Below, piece by piece: positions 9,725-18,121 of a DNA stretch of 64,000 nt (within the stretch, counting starts at the first letter, position 1; every line of letters begins with the position of its first letter). The translations under genes and the position numbers were made by a program. The notes under the pieces were generated by a model. The model saw only the letters and a list, made by a program, of their open reading frames with translations, made no database searches and had not been told where the DNA came from. Source of the DNA: Lewinellaceae bacterium (GTDB taxonomy: Bacteria > Bacteroidota > Bacteroidia > Chitinophagales > Saprospiraceae); assembly GCA_020636405.1 (NCBI GenBank), contig JACJXW010000004.1, positions 2,046,001 through 2,110,000 on the forward strand, written 5' to 3'.

Positions 9725-10681
9725 TCAGCTCACCGCTCCAACGGCTGTTCTCCGTCGCAACCTCCTCTTCCCCGGCGGTTTCCCTTTCACCTGCAGGCGC
9801 GAGTTGATGAAGAACACGCCGGCCAGCATCAGCAGGGCCGCCAGTATCGACTGCTGGGTGATCACTTCGTTGTTGAAGGCCCAGCCGAGGAACAGGGCCA
9901 CTACCGGGTTGACGTAGTTGGAGGTAGCTACCTTATCCGGGCTGACGTGTTGCAGCAGGTAGGTGAAGGCGGAGAACGCCACCAGGGAACCGAAAACAAC
10001 CAGGAAGAGCCAGGATAAACCTGCCTTCCAGGTCACTATGCCCGGGTCGAAGCGTTGTGCGTCGCCCATGGTGAAGGCCAGCACCAGAAGGATAATACCG
10101 CCCATCAGCATCTGCATGGCAGAGCTTTGAAGGCGGTTGGATGGCAGGCCTGCCTTGCTCAGGGTGACGGAACCGTAGCACCAGCTGGTCATGCTGCCGA
10201 TGATGACCAGCATGCCGATCAGGGTATCCCGGTCGGTGACGAAACGCTGCTGGCCGACCAGAAGTACCATTCCCACCACACCCAGCGCTACGCCCGCCAG
10301 CACCATAGCGCTGGGCCGTTTGGCGAACAGCAGCCAGAGCATAAACACCACCATCAGTGGCTGGAAGGCGATGATGAGGGCGGCGATGCCGGTATCGACC
10401 CATTGTTCTGCCCAGACCGTTCCGCCCGTACCTAGAGTCAGAAACAGAAAGCCCATGCGGGCAGCCGATCCCCACTGTCGGGGGCTAGGGGCAGGGGCTC
10501 CCTGCAACCAGGTGATGGTGTACAGGATGGCGCCCGCCACCAGAAAGCGGCTTCCCGCCATCAGGAAGGGCGGAATATCCTGAATGGCAAAGTAATTGAA
10601 CAGATATGTGCTGCCCCAGATGAAGTAAATGGCGGCAAAGGAAGCGATAATGAGGCTCCCTTGTGATAGTTGTAGTTTCAT
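9725..10681 (-). CDS. EamA/DMT-family permease
   Basis: A 318-residue inner-membrane transporter with about ten hydrophobic segments arranged as two EamA repeats. The N-terminal motif FIWGSTYLFNYFAI (WGS at the end of helix 1) and the C-terminal VNPVVALFLGWAF are typical of the drug/metabolite transporter superfamily. The frame is open to 10840, but the ATG at 10681 begins right before the first helix, while the upstream extension has no membrane or signal character and overlaps the divergent gene. Substrate unknown; family members export amino acids or other metabolites. Confidence 0.88.
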   Translation of the reverse strand: MKLQLSQGSLIIASFAAIYFIWGSTYLFNYFAIQDIPPFLMAGSRFLVAGAILYTITWLQGAPAPSPRQWGSAARMGFLFLTLGTGGTVWAEQWVDTGIAALIIAFQPLMVVFMLWLLFAKRPSAMVLAGVALGVVGMVLLVGQQRFVTDRDTLIGMLVIIGSMTSWCYGSVTLSKAGLPSNRLQSSAMQMLMGGIILLVLAFTMGDAQRFDPGIVTWKAGLSWLFLVVFGSLVAFSAFTYLLQHVSPDKVATSNYVNPVVALFLGWAFNNEVITQQSILAALLMLAGVFFINSRLQVKGKPPGKRRLRRRTAVGAVS

Positions 10682-10698
10682 TCTCCCTAAAACTAGTA

Positions 10699-10738
10699 CA
10701 GCTGCCCGGTAACTTTTGAGGAAAGTTCCGGGCAGCTG
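10699..10738. promoter_or_regulatory. Strong hairpin in the divergent promoter region
   Basis: CAGCTGCCCGG (10699-10709) pairs with CCGGGCAGCTG (10728-10738), and inside it AACTTT (10711-10716) pairs with AAAGTT (10722-10727): a 17-bp stem with one bulged base and a 5-base loop. It ends 18 bases before the permease ATG, so it would sit in that gene's leader or form an operator between the divergent genes. Confidence 0.5.
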
Positions 10739-10833
10739 CGGTTGAGGGCGCAATTTACGGGGAAATTTGGTGTGTTGCTTGGAAATATTTGAGCTTTCAA
10801 TTGTAACTTCACGAAAATTCATATCCAAGCTGT

Positions 10834-11598
10834 ATGTCACAAAGAACCCTTCAGATCCTTAACGTCCTTGGTTTTATACTGGTCATTACCCTCAACACCC
10901 TCGCCAATACCCTGCCCATCAACGGTTACAATACCGGAGAACTGTCGGGCCGGTATCCCAACCTCTTCGTTCCTGCCGGTTTTACCTTCAGCATCTGGGG
11001 TATCATTTACCTGCTGTTGCTGGGTTTTGTCATTTACCAATTTACCCGGCCATCCCGGGAAGCGGCTGTGCCACAGCGCATCGGCCCCTGGTTTTTCCTC
11101 TCCTGCTTGTTCAATGCGTCCTGGATATTGGCCTGGCATTACCTGCTGCCCGGCCTTTCTTTGCTCATCATGCTGGCCCTGTTGGGCAGCCTGATCCTCA
11201 TCTATCAACAGGTGTACAGCAGCCCTCGGTTGGAGGTGAAGGGCGCCCGGTGGTGGGTGGAACTACCCTTCAGCATTTATCTGGGCTGGATCACGGTGGC
11301 CACCATCGCCAATACTACGGCTGTGCTGGTGGATGTGGGATGGGGCGGATGGGGCATCCCCGAGCCTGCCTGGACCGTAGTGATGATCGCTGTGGCTATC
11401 GGCATAGGGCTCTGGTTCACCTTGCGGCAATCAGATGTGTTCTACCCGTTGGTAGTGGTTTGGGCACTGATTGGCATTATAGCGCGGCGCACTTCGGAAA
11501 TGGCGGAAGGGTACTCCATGGTGATCGTGATCGCTGCGGCGGTAGGCATCGGGTTATTGGTGGCCGGTGTGGTTAGAAAAGCGCTGCAAAAGGGATAG
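10834..11598 (+). CDS. TspO/MBR-related tryptophan-rich membrane protein
   Basis: A 254-residue polytopic membrane protein with about seven or eight hydrophobic helices. The segments VPAGFTFSIWGIIYLLLL and WWVELPFSIYLGWI resemble the tryptophan-rich TspO-related family; the length exceeds the roughly 160 residues of classical TspO and fits the longer Bacteroidota group. TspO proteins bind porphyrins, but function in this long group is unclear. It is divergent from the EamA permease across a 152-base region. Confidence 0.65.
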   Translation: MSQRTLQILNVLGFILVITLNTLANTLPINGYNTGELSGRYPNLFVPAGFTFSIWGIIYLLLLGFVIYQFTRPSREAAVPQRIGPWFFLSCLFNASWILAWHYLLPGLSLLIMLALLGSLILIYQQVYSSPRLEVKGARWWVELPFSIYLGWITVATIANTTAVLVDVGWGGWGIPEPAWTVVMIAVAIGIGLWFTLRQSDVFYPLVVVWALIGIIARRTSEMAEGYSMVIVIAAAVGIGLLVAGVVRKALQKG

Positions 11599-11782
11599 TC
11601 CGCCGGATGCCCGCCGGAAGTCTACTCAATAACTTATTTTTGAGGGCCATCCTTTGGCAGGGGCCACTGAAAAGCTATTTTCTTTTCCGTTCACTTACAA
11701 ATACCGGGCCAGGTAAAACATGTCTCGCCCGCACCGGGTTTTAATAATACGCCCCTAAGCCATCCATTAAATCCCGAATGAA

Positions 11783-12304
11783 ATGAAACAACAGAACGGT
11801 ACCCCCGTGGCCCTCGCCGGCCCTCTCTCCATTTCTGAAAAAGCCGACGACATCATCAAGAACCACGTGTTACTGTCTTCCGCCTCCGGCCTTTTTCTTT
11901 CTTCCGGCCTGGACATTGCCGCTGTGACAGGCATTCAATACCGCATGGTGCGAAAGCTGGCGGAATTGCACGAGGTGCCCTTCGAGGCCCAGGAAGTACG
12001 GACGGTGCTCAGCGCCCTTTCCTTCAGTACCATCGCCCGCTTGTTCTCTTCCGGAGCCAGCAGCCTGCTCAACCCCAACGAACGGTTCGGCAGTTGGTCC
12101 GAAGGCCTGACCAACGCCGCCGTGATGGGCTTCTTTACCGGCGCAGTAGGTAAGGTGTACGGCTTGCACTTCGAACAAGGAGGTACCCTGGACAACCTGG
12201 ACCTGGACCACTTTATCCGGTATGCCAGAGAACAGGTAGAGAAAGGAGAACTCAACCTTACCTCCATATTCAGTTTCAGCTCGCGGATCTGGCAGTCGAT
12301 CTAA
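11783..12304 (+). CDS. DUF697-like protein
   Basis: A 173-residue protein with small-residue-rich hydrophobic stretches. The pattern GLDIAAVTGIQYRMVRKLAE followed by a short loop and a second hydrophobic helix resembles DUF697, a domain found alone or attached to small GTPases in Bacteroidota. No catalytic motif is seen. The stop codon overlaps the stop of the convergent ettA gene by 4 bases (12301-12304), leaving no room for a terminator. Confidence 0.65.
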   Translation: MKQQNGTPVALAGPLSISEKADDIIKNHVLLSSASGLFLSSGLDIAAVTGIQYRMVRKLAELHEVPFEAQEVRTVLSALSFSTIARLFSSGASSLLNPNERFGSWSEGLTNAAVMGFFTGAVGKVYGLHFEQGGTLDNLDLDHFIRYAREQVEKGELNLTSIFSFSSRIWQSI

Positions 12305-13980
12305 CGGTTGATCACATTCTTGAACCGGGGCCGGTGCGGTTGCACCTCTCCGTACTTCTCTTTTTTCATCTCCTCGTACTGCGAATAATTGCCTTCGAAG
12401 AACACGACTTCCGCTTCGTCTTCAAAGGAGAGGATATGGGTGGCCAAACGGTCGATGAACCAGCGGTCGTGGCTGATCACCAGGCAGCAGCCCGCGAAGT
12501 TGTCCAGTGCATCTTCCAGGGCGCGCAGGGTATTGACGTCGATGTCGTTGGTGGGCTCGTCGAGCAGCAGGACGTTGCCGCCCTCCTTGAGGGCCATGGA
12601 CAGGTGCAGGCGGTTGCGTTCGCCGCCGGATAGCACGCCCAGCTTCTTTTGCTGGTCGGGGCCGGTGAAGTTGAAACGGCTCAGATAGGCGCGGGCGTTG
12701 ACCGACGCTTTGCCCACCTGCAGGGTCTCATTGCCCTGCGAAAGCGCCTGGTAAACGGTCTTTTCCTTATCCAGAAGGTCTTTGTGGGATTGGTCGACGT
12801 AGGACAGCTGTACCGTGTCGCCGATGGTTACCTGCCCATTGTCGGGCTGTTCCTGGCCCATGATGATGCGGAAGAGGGTACTCTTACCCACCCCGTTGGG
12901 GCCGATAATGCCTACGATTGCATTTTTAGGGATGCTGAAGCTGAGGTTCTCGAACAGCAGGCGGTTGCCGAAACCTTTACTGAGGTTATCGACATCGATC
13001 ACTACATCTCCCAGGCGCGGGCCGGGCGGGATGTAGATCTCCAGTTTGGCCTCTTTTTCTTTCACCGCTTCATCGGCCAGCTTTTCGTAAGCGTTCAAGC
13101 GGGCTTTACCTTTGGCCTGCCGCGCTTTGGGCGCCATGCGGATCCATTCCAGTTCCCGCTCCAGGGTTTTGCGGCGTTTGCTTTCCGCCTTTTCCTCCTG
13201 CTCCAGGCGTTTGGCCTTTTGTTCCAGCCAGGAGGAGTAGTTGCCTTTCCAGGGTATCCCTTCGCCCCGGTCGAGTTCGAGGATCCAGCCGGCGACGTTG
13301 TCGAGGAAGTAACGGTCGTGGGTCACGGCGATGACCGTGCCGGGAAAGTTCTGCAGGTACTGTTCCAGCCAATCGACGGACTCGGCGTCGAGGTGGTTGG
13401 TGGGCTCATCCAGCAGCAGGATATCGGGGTTGCTCAGCAGCAGGCGCGCCAGGGCCACGCGGCGGCGCTCTCCCCCGGAGAGCACCTTAACGGAAGCGTC
13501 TTCGGGTGGGCAGCGCAGGGCGTCCATGGCGGTATTGAGTCGGTTGTCGAGCTCCCAGGCGTTGTGGTGGTCGAGCTTTTCCATGAGCTCTCCCTGCCGT
13601 TCGAGCACCTTCATCATTTCGTCGTCGTCCATAGGCTCCGCCAGTTTGAGGTTGATGGCCTCGTATTCGTTGAGCATATCGACGATGGGCTGAACGCCTT
13701 CCTCCACGACCTGGCGGACGGTTTTATTCTCGTCCAGTTCCGGTTCCTGTTCCAGCAGGCCGATGCGGTAGCTTCCGTCGAAGGTGATCTTGCCGTCGTA
13801 GTTGGGGTCCTTGCCGGCGATGATCTTCAGGAGGGTGGACTTTCCGGAGCCGTTTAGGCCAAGTACGCCGATCTTGGCGCCGTAGAAGAAGCTCAGCCAG
13901 ATGTTGTTGAGCACTTTCTTACTGGGAGGGAACGTTTTGGATACACCCTCCATAGAAAATATGACTTTGTTGTCGGACAT
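12301..13980 (-). CDS. ettA: Energy-dependent translational throttle protein EttA (ABC-F)
   Basis: A 559-residue soluble ABC-F ATPase with two nucleotide-binding domains. NBD1 has GLNGSGKST, LSGGERRRVAL and LLLDEPTNHLDAES; NBD2 has GPNGVGKSTLF, LSGGERNRLHL and LLLDEPTNDID. Between them lie the linker and a charged helical segment (EQKAKRLEQEEKAESKRRKT). Length and motifs match EttA, which gates ribosomes entering elongation according to the energy state. The ATG at 13980 (MSDNKVIF) is preferred over an upstream ATG at 14019 because it matches the family start and is preceded by a -7 box. Confidence 0.95.
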   Translation of the reverse strand: MSDNKVIFSMEGVSKTFPPSKKVLNNIWLSFFYGAKIGVLGLNGSGKSTLLKIIAGKDPNYDGKITFDGSYRIGLLEQEPELDENKTVRQVVEEGVQPIVDMLNEYEAINLKLAEPMDDDEMMKVLERQGELMEKLDHHNAWELDNRLNTAMDALRCPPEDASVKVLSGGERRRVALARLLLSNPDILLLDEPTNHLDAESVDWLEQYLQNFPGTVIAVTHDRYFLDNVAGWILELDRGEGIPWKGNYSSWLEQKAKRLEQEEKAESKRRKTLERELEWIRMAPKARQAKGKARLNAYEKLADEAVKEKEAKLEIYIPPGPRLGDVVIDVDNLSKGFGNRLLFENLSFSIPKNAIVGIIGPNGVGKSTLFRIIMGQEQPDNGQVTIGDTVQLSYVDQSHKDLLDKEKTVYQALSQGNETLQVGKASVNARAYLSRFNFTGPDQQKKLGVLSGGERNRLHLSMALKEGGNVLLLDEPTNDIDVNTLRALEDALDNFAGCCLVISHDRWFIDRLATHILSFEDEAEVVFFEGNYSQYEEMKKEKYGEVQPHRPRFKNVINR

Positions 13981-13999
13981 AGGCTTTGGATTTGGGAGG

Positions 14000-14007
14000 C
14001 AAAGATA
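14000..14007 (-). promoter_or_regulatory. Predicted -7 box TATCTTTG for ettA
   Basis: Read on the minus strand this is an exact TAnnTTTG match 20 bases before the ettA ATG, which also supports choosing the start at 13980. Confidence 0.5.
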
Positions 14008-14029
14008 GGATAATCCCATGTAATCCGCA

Positions 14030-14079
14030 CCGCTTACCGCCGGGAGAAGCTATGCTGTTTTTATCTTTTTGGTAAGCGG
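14030..14079 (-). terminator. Inverted repeat downstream of the CBM48-like gene
   Basis: CCGCTTACC (14030-14038) pairs with GGTAAGCGG (14071-14079) across 32 bases. It lies between the stop of the CBM48-like gene and the ettA promoter, where a terminator would be expected, but a U tract is missing. Confidence 0.35.
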
Positions 14080-14114
14080 ATCTGATAAAGGGCGCCCCGC
14101 GTCCCGCCGCTTCC

Positions 14115-15080
14115 TTACCGGACTACTATCACGGAATTGATGTGCCCCATGCCGTCGTGTTCCCGGAAAGGGTTGGCAGGGTCGGTGATCCATTTGCCGT
14201 CAACGATAAATTTGTACCAGTGTTTGCCGCCCTTTAGGCTCACGGTTGCTACCCAGGCGTTCCCTTCCCGCTGCATGCGGATGTCGTCCGTTCGCCAGTC
14301 GTTGAAGGAGCCGGCGAGAAAGGCATCCTGCGTATTATCATAATGCTCCAGGCGGAAGGTAACGGGCTTGGCAACCTCCAGAATGGAATTATAGGTCTCG
14401 TACTGGTTCTTTCTTCTCAGCGGATTGGCGGGGTCTTCCATCCATTCACCATCAGCGATAAACTTGTACTCATATCGGCCGGCATCCAGTTGCAGGCGGG
14501 TAGCCCATCCTCCTTCTACTTTTTCCATCGCAAAGGCATGCTCATCCCAGCCATTGAAAGAGCCGGAAAGGACCACCTTTTTCGCCGATTCGAAGCCTGC
14601 CAGAAAAAAACGCACATTGCCGTCCGGGCTTTGACGGGCGGTGAAGAGGGACAGGTTGTAGGCTTCCTCCCATACTATATTATCATGGACTACCTTCGAC
14701 TTGTTGGGGAGTGCCTTTGAAGGTTCGGCCCAATATTCACCATTGATGACGAACTTGTATTCCCACCTGAAAGCATCATCGAAATCCGCTATCTTCTTGC
14801 GCAGTTGGTAGCGTTGAGGGCCGATCTTCTTCATTTTCCATTTCTTGCGGGACCAGTGGTTAAAATCGCCGGCGACGGCCACCTGGTAGATGTTCAGGTC
14901 GTCGAAATCCACCCGCTTCCCGGTGCCGTCAACGGTCGCCTCCTCGAAATAACGCAGGTCGAATTCGAAAACGACCTCATCCCCATCGAAGTAGTAACCC
15001 CGGTAGGGTTCCTCCTCCGGCTGTGCCCAGGATAGGGCCGTTGTGGCGATCAGTAAGATTAAGGTCTGGAATATTTTCAT
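14115..15080 (-). CDS. Secreted protein with three CBM48/AMPK glycogen-binding-like modules
   Basis: A 321-residue exported protein made almost entirely of three early-set (E-set) modules of the CBM48/AMPK-beta type. Each has the hallmark FNxW: GDFNHW at 71-76, GSFNGW at 173-178, GSFNDW at 257-262, each followed by a KFIVDG-like strand (YKFVINGEYW, YKFIADGEWM, YKFIVDGKWI). The start at 15080 is chosen because a signal peptide (ALSWAQ) follows. There is no catalytic domain, so binding of alpha-glucans or a structural role is inferred. The aspartyl-protease-like gene lies 159 bases upstream on the same strand. Confidence 0.8.
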   Translation of the reverse strand: MKIFQTLILLIATTALSWAQPEEEPYRGYYFDGDEVVFEFDLRYFEEATVDGTGKRVDFDDLNIYQVAVAGDFNHWSRKKWKMKKIGPQRYQLRKKIADFDDAFRWEYKFVINGEYWAEPSKALPNKSKVVHDNIVWEEAYNLSLFTARQSPDGNVRFFLAGFESAKKVVLSGSFNGWDEHAFAMEKVEGGWATRLQLDAGRYEYKFIADGEWMEDPANPLRRKNQYETYNSILEVAKPVTFRLEHYDNTQDAFLAGSFNDWRTDDIRMQREGNAWVATVSLKGGKHWYKFIVDGKWITDPANPFREHDGMGHINSVIVVR

Positions 15081-15239
15081 TATATGTTGATTCAGGATTT
15101 GCATGGGCTGTGAGTTGATGGGGGGCGCCTCATGGTTTAATTTGTTCCATAGGCGGGCTATTAGATCCGTCTGCAGCCCACCATTCGCCATTCTGCTGAT
15201 ATACCCATACACACAAGTACACAAGTACCGGTATGCCAT

Positions 15240-16217
15240 TCATGGCCTGTACCACTTCAAAAAATACAATTTTTCCTTTTTATAGTTTATGATTGTTCTC
15301 CGTAAACAGAGGAATTCATATCCGATCAACCCCTGAAGATTTGTCCCAAAGGAGGCGTTGATGTCATCCAGGTTGGACAGGAGGGTTCGCATGCCGGAGC
15401 AGCGTATCCGGTCATTGAAGCGAAAGCGGTAGAGCTTTCCGGCCAGTACTTCCACTTCCCCGCCCCCCATTCCGTTGAGGTTCACCCTTCTGGAGATCTG
15501 GAAGTGGTTGAGCACTTTGCGTTTCACCCGGCTGTGCAACAGGTTGAGTTCCGCACCCGAATCGAGCCCGAACTGAACGGGGGTTTTATCCACCCAGCCC
15601 TGGAGAGTGATCACGTGCCCCTTGAGGTGAAAATCCAGGCTGTCTTCCGGCTCTTCCAGGATGGCAAGGCTGTCGAGGCGTTCTCCGCTGTCATCCAGCC
15701 GGGTAAGGGTGATCTGCTGCAGCTGAAAGTCGATCAGCAGCTCATAATCCTTCAGGACTTCGTACCCGATCAGCCCCAGGACCCGGATGTTCTTTTTCCC
15801 TTCAATATGGCTCAGGTCGATGAGGTGAGCCTGTATTTTTTCAAAGGAGAGGCTACTCCAGGAGAGGCTGCGGGCGGGCCGTACATTTACTTCTTCAACC
15901 TCTCCGGTAGTACCTACTGAAGCCAGCTGGCTCGGGGAAATACCCCCTTTATAGTGAATGGCATTCAGGATGAGTTTACTTGACCCGGTATCGATAATGA
16001 AATTGCCCAATAGGCCTTCTGCCGCTGCTTCCACTACAATGAGGCGGCCCGCCAGCTCGAAAGGAACACGGATGGTATGGGGCCCAAGCCTTGTACTTCT
16101 GGGAAACGCCAGGCGGCTGACCGCCAGTTCTCCCCGGATGGCATCAGGCGGCACAAGGGCGCGCAAGGGCAGGGCTATGCCGGCAATGGCCAGGAAGGTG
16201 AATAACCTGATGATCAT
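15240..16217 (-). CDS. Pepsin/retropepsin-like aspartyl protease family protein
   Basis: A 325-residue protein with an N-terminal hydrophobic signal (residues 2-20). Two aspartic-protease-type motifs are visible, IIDTGSSKL (Asp 76) and GLDSGAELN (Asp 219), one per half, as expected for a tandem bacterial aspartyl protease-like protein. Both Asp and Gly are kept, so it may be active, although substrates of this Bacteroidota family are unknown. A likely periplasmic location follows from the signal. The gene may share a transcript with the CBM48-like gene downstream. Confidence 0.78.
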   Translation of the reverse strand: MIIRLFTFLAIAGIALPLRALVPPDAIRGELAVSRLAFPRSTRLGPHTIRVPFELAGRLIVVEAAAEGLLGNFIIDTGSSKLILNAIHYKGGISPSQLASVGTTGEVEEVNVRPARSLSWSSLSFEKIQAHLIDLSHIEGKKNIRVLGLIGYEVLKDYELLIDFQLQQITLTRLDDSGERLDSLAILEEPEDSLDFHLKGHVITLQGWVDKTPVQFGLDSGAELNLLHSRVKRKVLNHFQISRRVNLNGMGGGEVEVLAGKLYRFRFNDRIRCSGMRTLLSNLDDINASFGTNLQGLIGYEFLCLRRTIINYKKEKLYFLKWYRP

Positions 16218-16353
16218 TTCAATATCGGGTGATTTTAGAGTATCTTAGAACAAAGGCCAAATTAGGAGGAAAGAAAGACTACTTCAAGAAGCTTATACCA
16301 GTTGCGTCCGGAGCTATACGAAAGAACAAAAGACGGGTACAGGCAAAAAAAAA

Positions 16354-16375
16354 GCTGCCCCCCATTGGGGGCAGC
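16354..16375 (-). terminator. Intrinsic terminator
   Basis: GCTGCCCCC (16354-16362) pairs perfectly with GGGGGCAGC (16367-16375) around a 4-base loop, and on the minus strand the stem is followed by nine T (16345-16353). It terminates transcription of the small membrane protein gene ending at 16413 and supports that gene being real. Confidence 0.85.
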
Positions 16376-16412
16376 GTTATACTACTGCATACTGAAAGCA
16401 CAACTTATTGCC

Positions 16413-16712
16413 TTAATTTATTTGTTCTTCTTGTAATGCGCTGAACAGGTGCAATTCAATCCACACGCCGGTTGCCACCAGGAACTTGCTGGCTGGTTGT
16501 GCACCATCGAACCAGCAAACGATACCGGTTGCAATGAGGGCGATGCCGGCAAGGAGCAGCGCGAACCAAAATATTTCCTTCACAATCCCTGTCAGCGGAT
16601 CGGGCTGGCCTGTGCCGGTTCCCGACTGTGCTCTACCATAAGAGCGGCTTCCGGATCCGTCCACTTTCCTGTTGGTGAAAGCGTCGTATGAATGTGATGG
16701 AGTCTTTTTCAA
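16413..16712 (-). CDS. Small membrane protein of unknown family
   Basis: About 99 residues. There is no in-frame ATG near the start: the frame is open to a TTG at 16760, and a second TTG at 16712 (MKKTPSHSYD) is preferred because the segment before it is unlike a protein start. Residues about 47-68 (FWFALLLAGIALIATGIVCW) form one clear membrane helix, with a second weak hydrophobic stretch near the C-terminus. A Ser/Gly-rich polar N-terminus precedes it. A strong intrinsic terminator lies 37 bases downstream. No family recognised; the start is uncertain. Confidence 0.5.
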   Translation of the reverse strand: MKKTPSHSYDAFTNRKVDGSGSRSYGRAQSGTGTGQPDPLTGIVKEIFWFALLLAGIALIATGIVCWFDGAQPASKFLVATGVWIELHLFSALQEEQIN

Positions 16713-16760
16713 TGCTGATAGCTTTACTATTATACATTTGTACGCTATTTTGGTTTTCAA

Positions 16761-17048
16761 AAAAAGGAAATTTTTTAGTAAAAATTTTATAAATTATTGA
16801 TTTTTAGGTTTTTAGTGAAAAAATATTTTTTCTCTCGACACAAGCCTAAAAATGAGTCGCTTTTTTATCGAGATAACTTTAATAGAGTTGCTATTTATTT
16901 GATATTGATGTTTGGCCCTCCGGAGGGTTCTGTTATTCCAGAAGTAACAGCATTCTTTGGGGCATAAGCCTTGTTGCCTAAAGCAGCTAAAGTAATTCTG
17001 GCGGGATTTCAACCAAAAAGCAGAACCGATATGCTTTCAGATTTGTAC
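16761..17048. other. AT-rich gap with two small palindromes
   Basis: No gene is recognised. CCCTCCGGAGGG (16916-16927) is a perfect palindrome and CTGTTA/TAACAG (16930-16950) a 6-bp inverted repeat with a 9-base spacer, both 100-130 bases before the tetR promoter. They might be regulator sites, but they are short. Confidence 0.3.
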
Positions 17049-17056
17049 TATCTTTG
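17049..17056 (+). promoter_or_regulatory. Predicted -7 box TATCTTTG for the TetR gene
   Basis: An exact TAnnTTTG match 40 bases before the chosen ATG at 17089. Confidence 0.5.
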
Positions 17057-17088
17057 TAATAGGATAACTCTTGCCAAAACTCCATATC

Positions 17089-17778
17089 ATGTTAAAGGTA
17101 ACGATCGAGCTCGATATCAATAAGAACCTGTACCTGAAGAACCCGGAAGAAACGGAGCTGGGGCAGCGGATCGTGCAGCACAGCATCCTGCTCATCGATG
17201 AAATAGGGTTCGAAAGTTTTACTTTCAAAAAGCTGGCAGACAAGATCGCTTCCACCGAGGCTTCCATTTACCGTTATTTCGAGAATAAGCACTTGTTGTT
17301 CGTTTACCTGGTAAACTGGTATTGGGAATGGATGAAATTCAGGGTCGGGTTTTATACCATGAATGCCAATGGCCCGGTGGAAAAACTCAAGTCTGCCATC
17401 CGCGTGATCGTGGACACTTCCCAACGCAGCGCTTCGGTGGATTACGTGGATACGGAAGCCCTCCACCGCATCATGGTTACGGAAGGCACCAAGGCGTACC
17501 ACAAAAAAAATGTGGACGAGGAAAATAAGGAAGGTTTTTTCCTGTCGTACAAAGCGCTGTGCAGCAAACTCGCGGACATCATTCTGGAGGCCAACCCTCA
17601 TTTTTCGTATCCCCGTTCCCTGGCCAGCACGCTGCTGGAAACAGCGAACAACAACATCTACTTTGCCCAGCATCTGCCTCGGCTGACCGATATCCGCCAT
17701 GAGCCCGGCTTCCTAGAGGAAGTGGTGCGCATGTTGACCGCCTTCGCCCTCGGATGCATTTTTGGCGAAGAGCGATAA
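17089..17778 (+). CDS. TetR/AcrR-family transcriptional regulator
   Basis: A 229-residue one-component regulator. An N-terminal extension of about 25 residues precedes the TetR_N helix-turn-helix (about 27-72: FESFTFKKLADKIASTEASI then YRYFENKHLL, with the YxYFxNK recognition-helix signature). The C-terminal ligand domain is helical and not assignable. The ATG at 17089 is preferred over an in-frame TTG at 17071. No permease or enzyme sits beside it, so the regulated gene is unknown; the palindromes upstream are candidate autoregulatory sites. Confidence 0.88.
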   Translation: MLKVTIELDINKNLYLKNPEETELGQRIVQHSILLIDEIGFESFTFKKLADKIASTEASIYRYFENKHLLFVYLVNWYWEWMKFRVGFYTMNANGPVEKLKSAIRVIVDTSQRSASVDYVDTEALHRIMVTEGTKAYHKKNVDEENKEGFFLSYKALCSKLADIILEANPHFSYPRSLASTLLETANNNIYFAQHLPRLTDIRHEPGFLEEVVRMLTAFALGCIFGEER

Positions 17779-18121
17779 AGGTTGATCTAATAGCTTTCCT
17801 ATTTAACCTAAGTTGGCCCCGGCCTATTCCGGCCTTCGTTTGCCCCATCCCTGCCGCCCATGTGGCAAAGCTGCTTCGGCGACGGCGCATAGGCGGAAAA
17901 AGCCACTTGGTTATTGCTTCACAACTTGAATTTTTCATTTTCTTTCGTACTAGTGCCATTCAAACTTCTTCAAAAAAAAGCCAGGATTAAGGCCGTTAAA
18001 AAAAATATGGCTTTACTTTCGAACCAGGATAAATATTGCTTGTTGATAGTAAAACTATCTAAATAAGGCGGCTGTTTTCCTTCATCCGGGAAAGTGCCTG
18101 CCGAACAAAACCTTTTTCACT
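17779..18121. other. Intergenic gap upstream of icd
   Basis: No gene is recognised. It holds one copy of a 16-base intergenic repeat (17838-17853, also at 27193) and, just before icd, GATAGT/ACTATC as a short inverted repeat. No clear TAnnTTTG box is seen. Confidence 0.3.
17838..17853 (+). repeat. Copy of intergenic repeat GTTTGCCCCATCCCTG
   Basis: Identical over 16 bases to 27193-27208 and followed within 20 bases by a GGCAAAG that pairs with CTTTG-like arms, as in the more complete copy at 27181-27266. Probably a degenerate member of a palindromic intergenic repeat family. Confidence 0.5.

Noticed and set aside
16229..16444. 71-residue plus-strand frame
   Set aside because: It runs through the terminator at 16354-16375 and overlaps the end of the small membrane protein gene.
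16812..17012. 66-residue minus-strand frame
   Set aside because: AT-rich, no hydrophobic or family pattern, and it overlaps the palindromes upstream of tetR.
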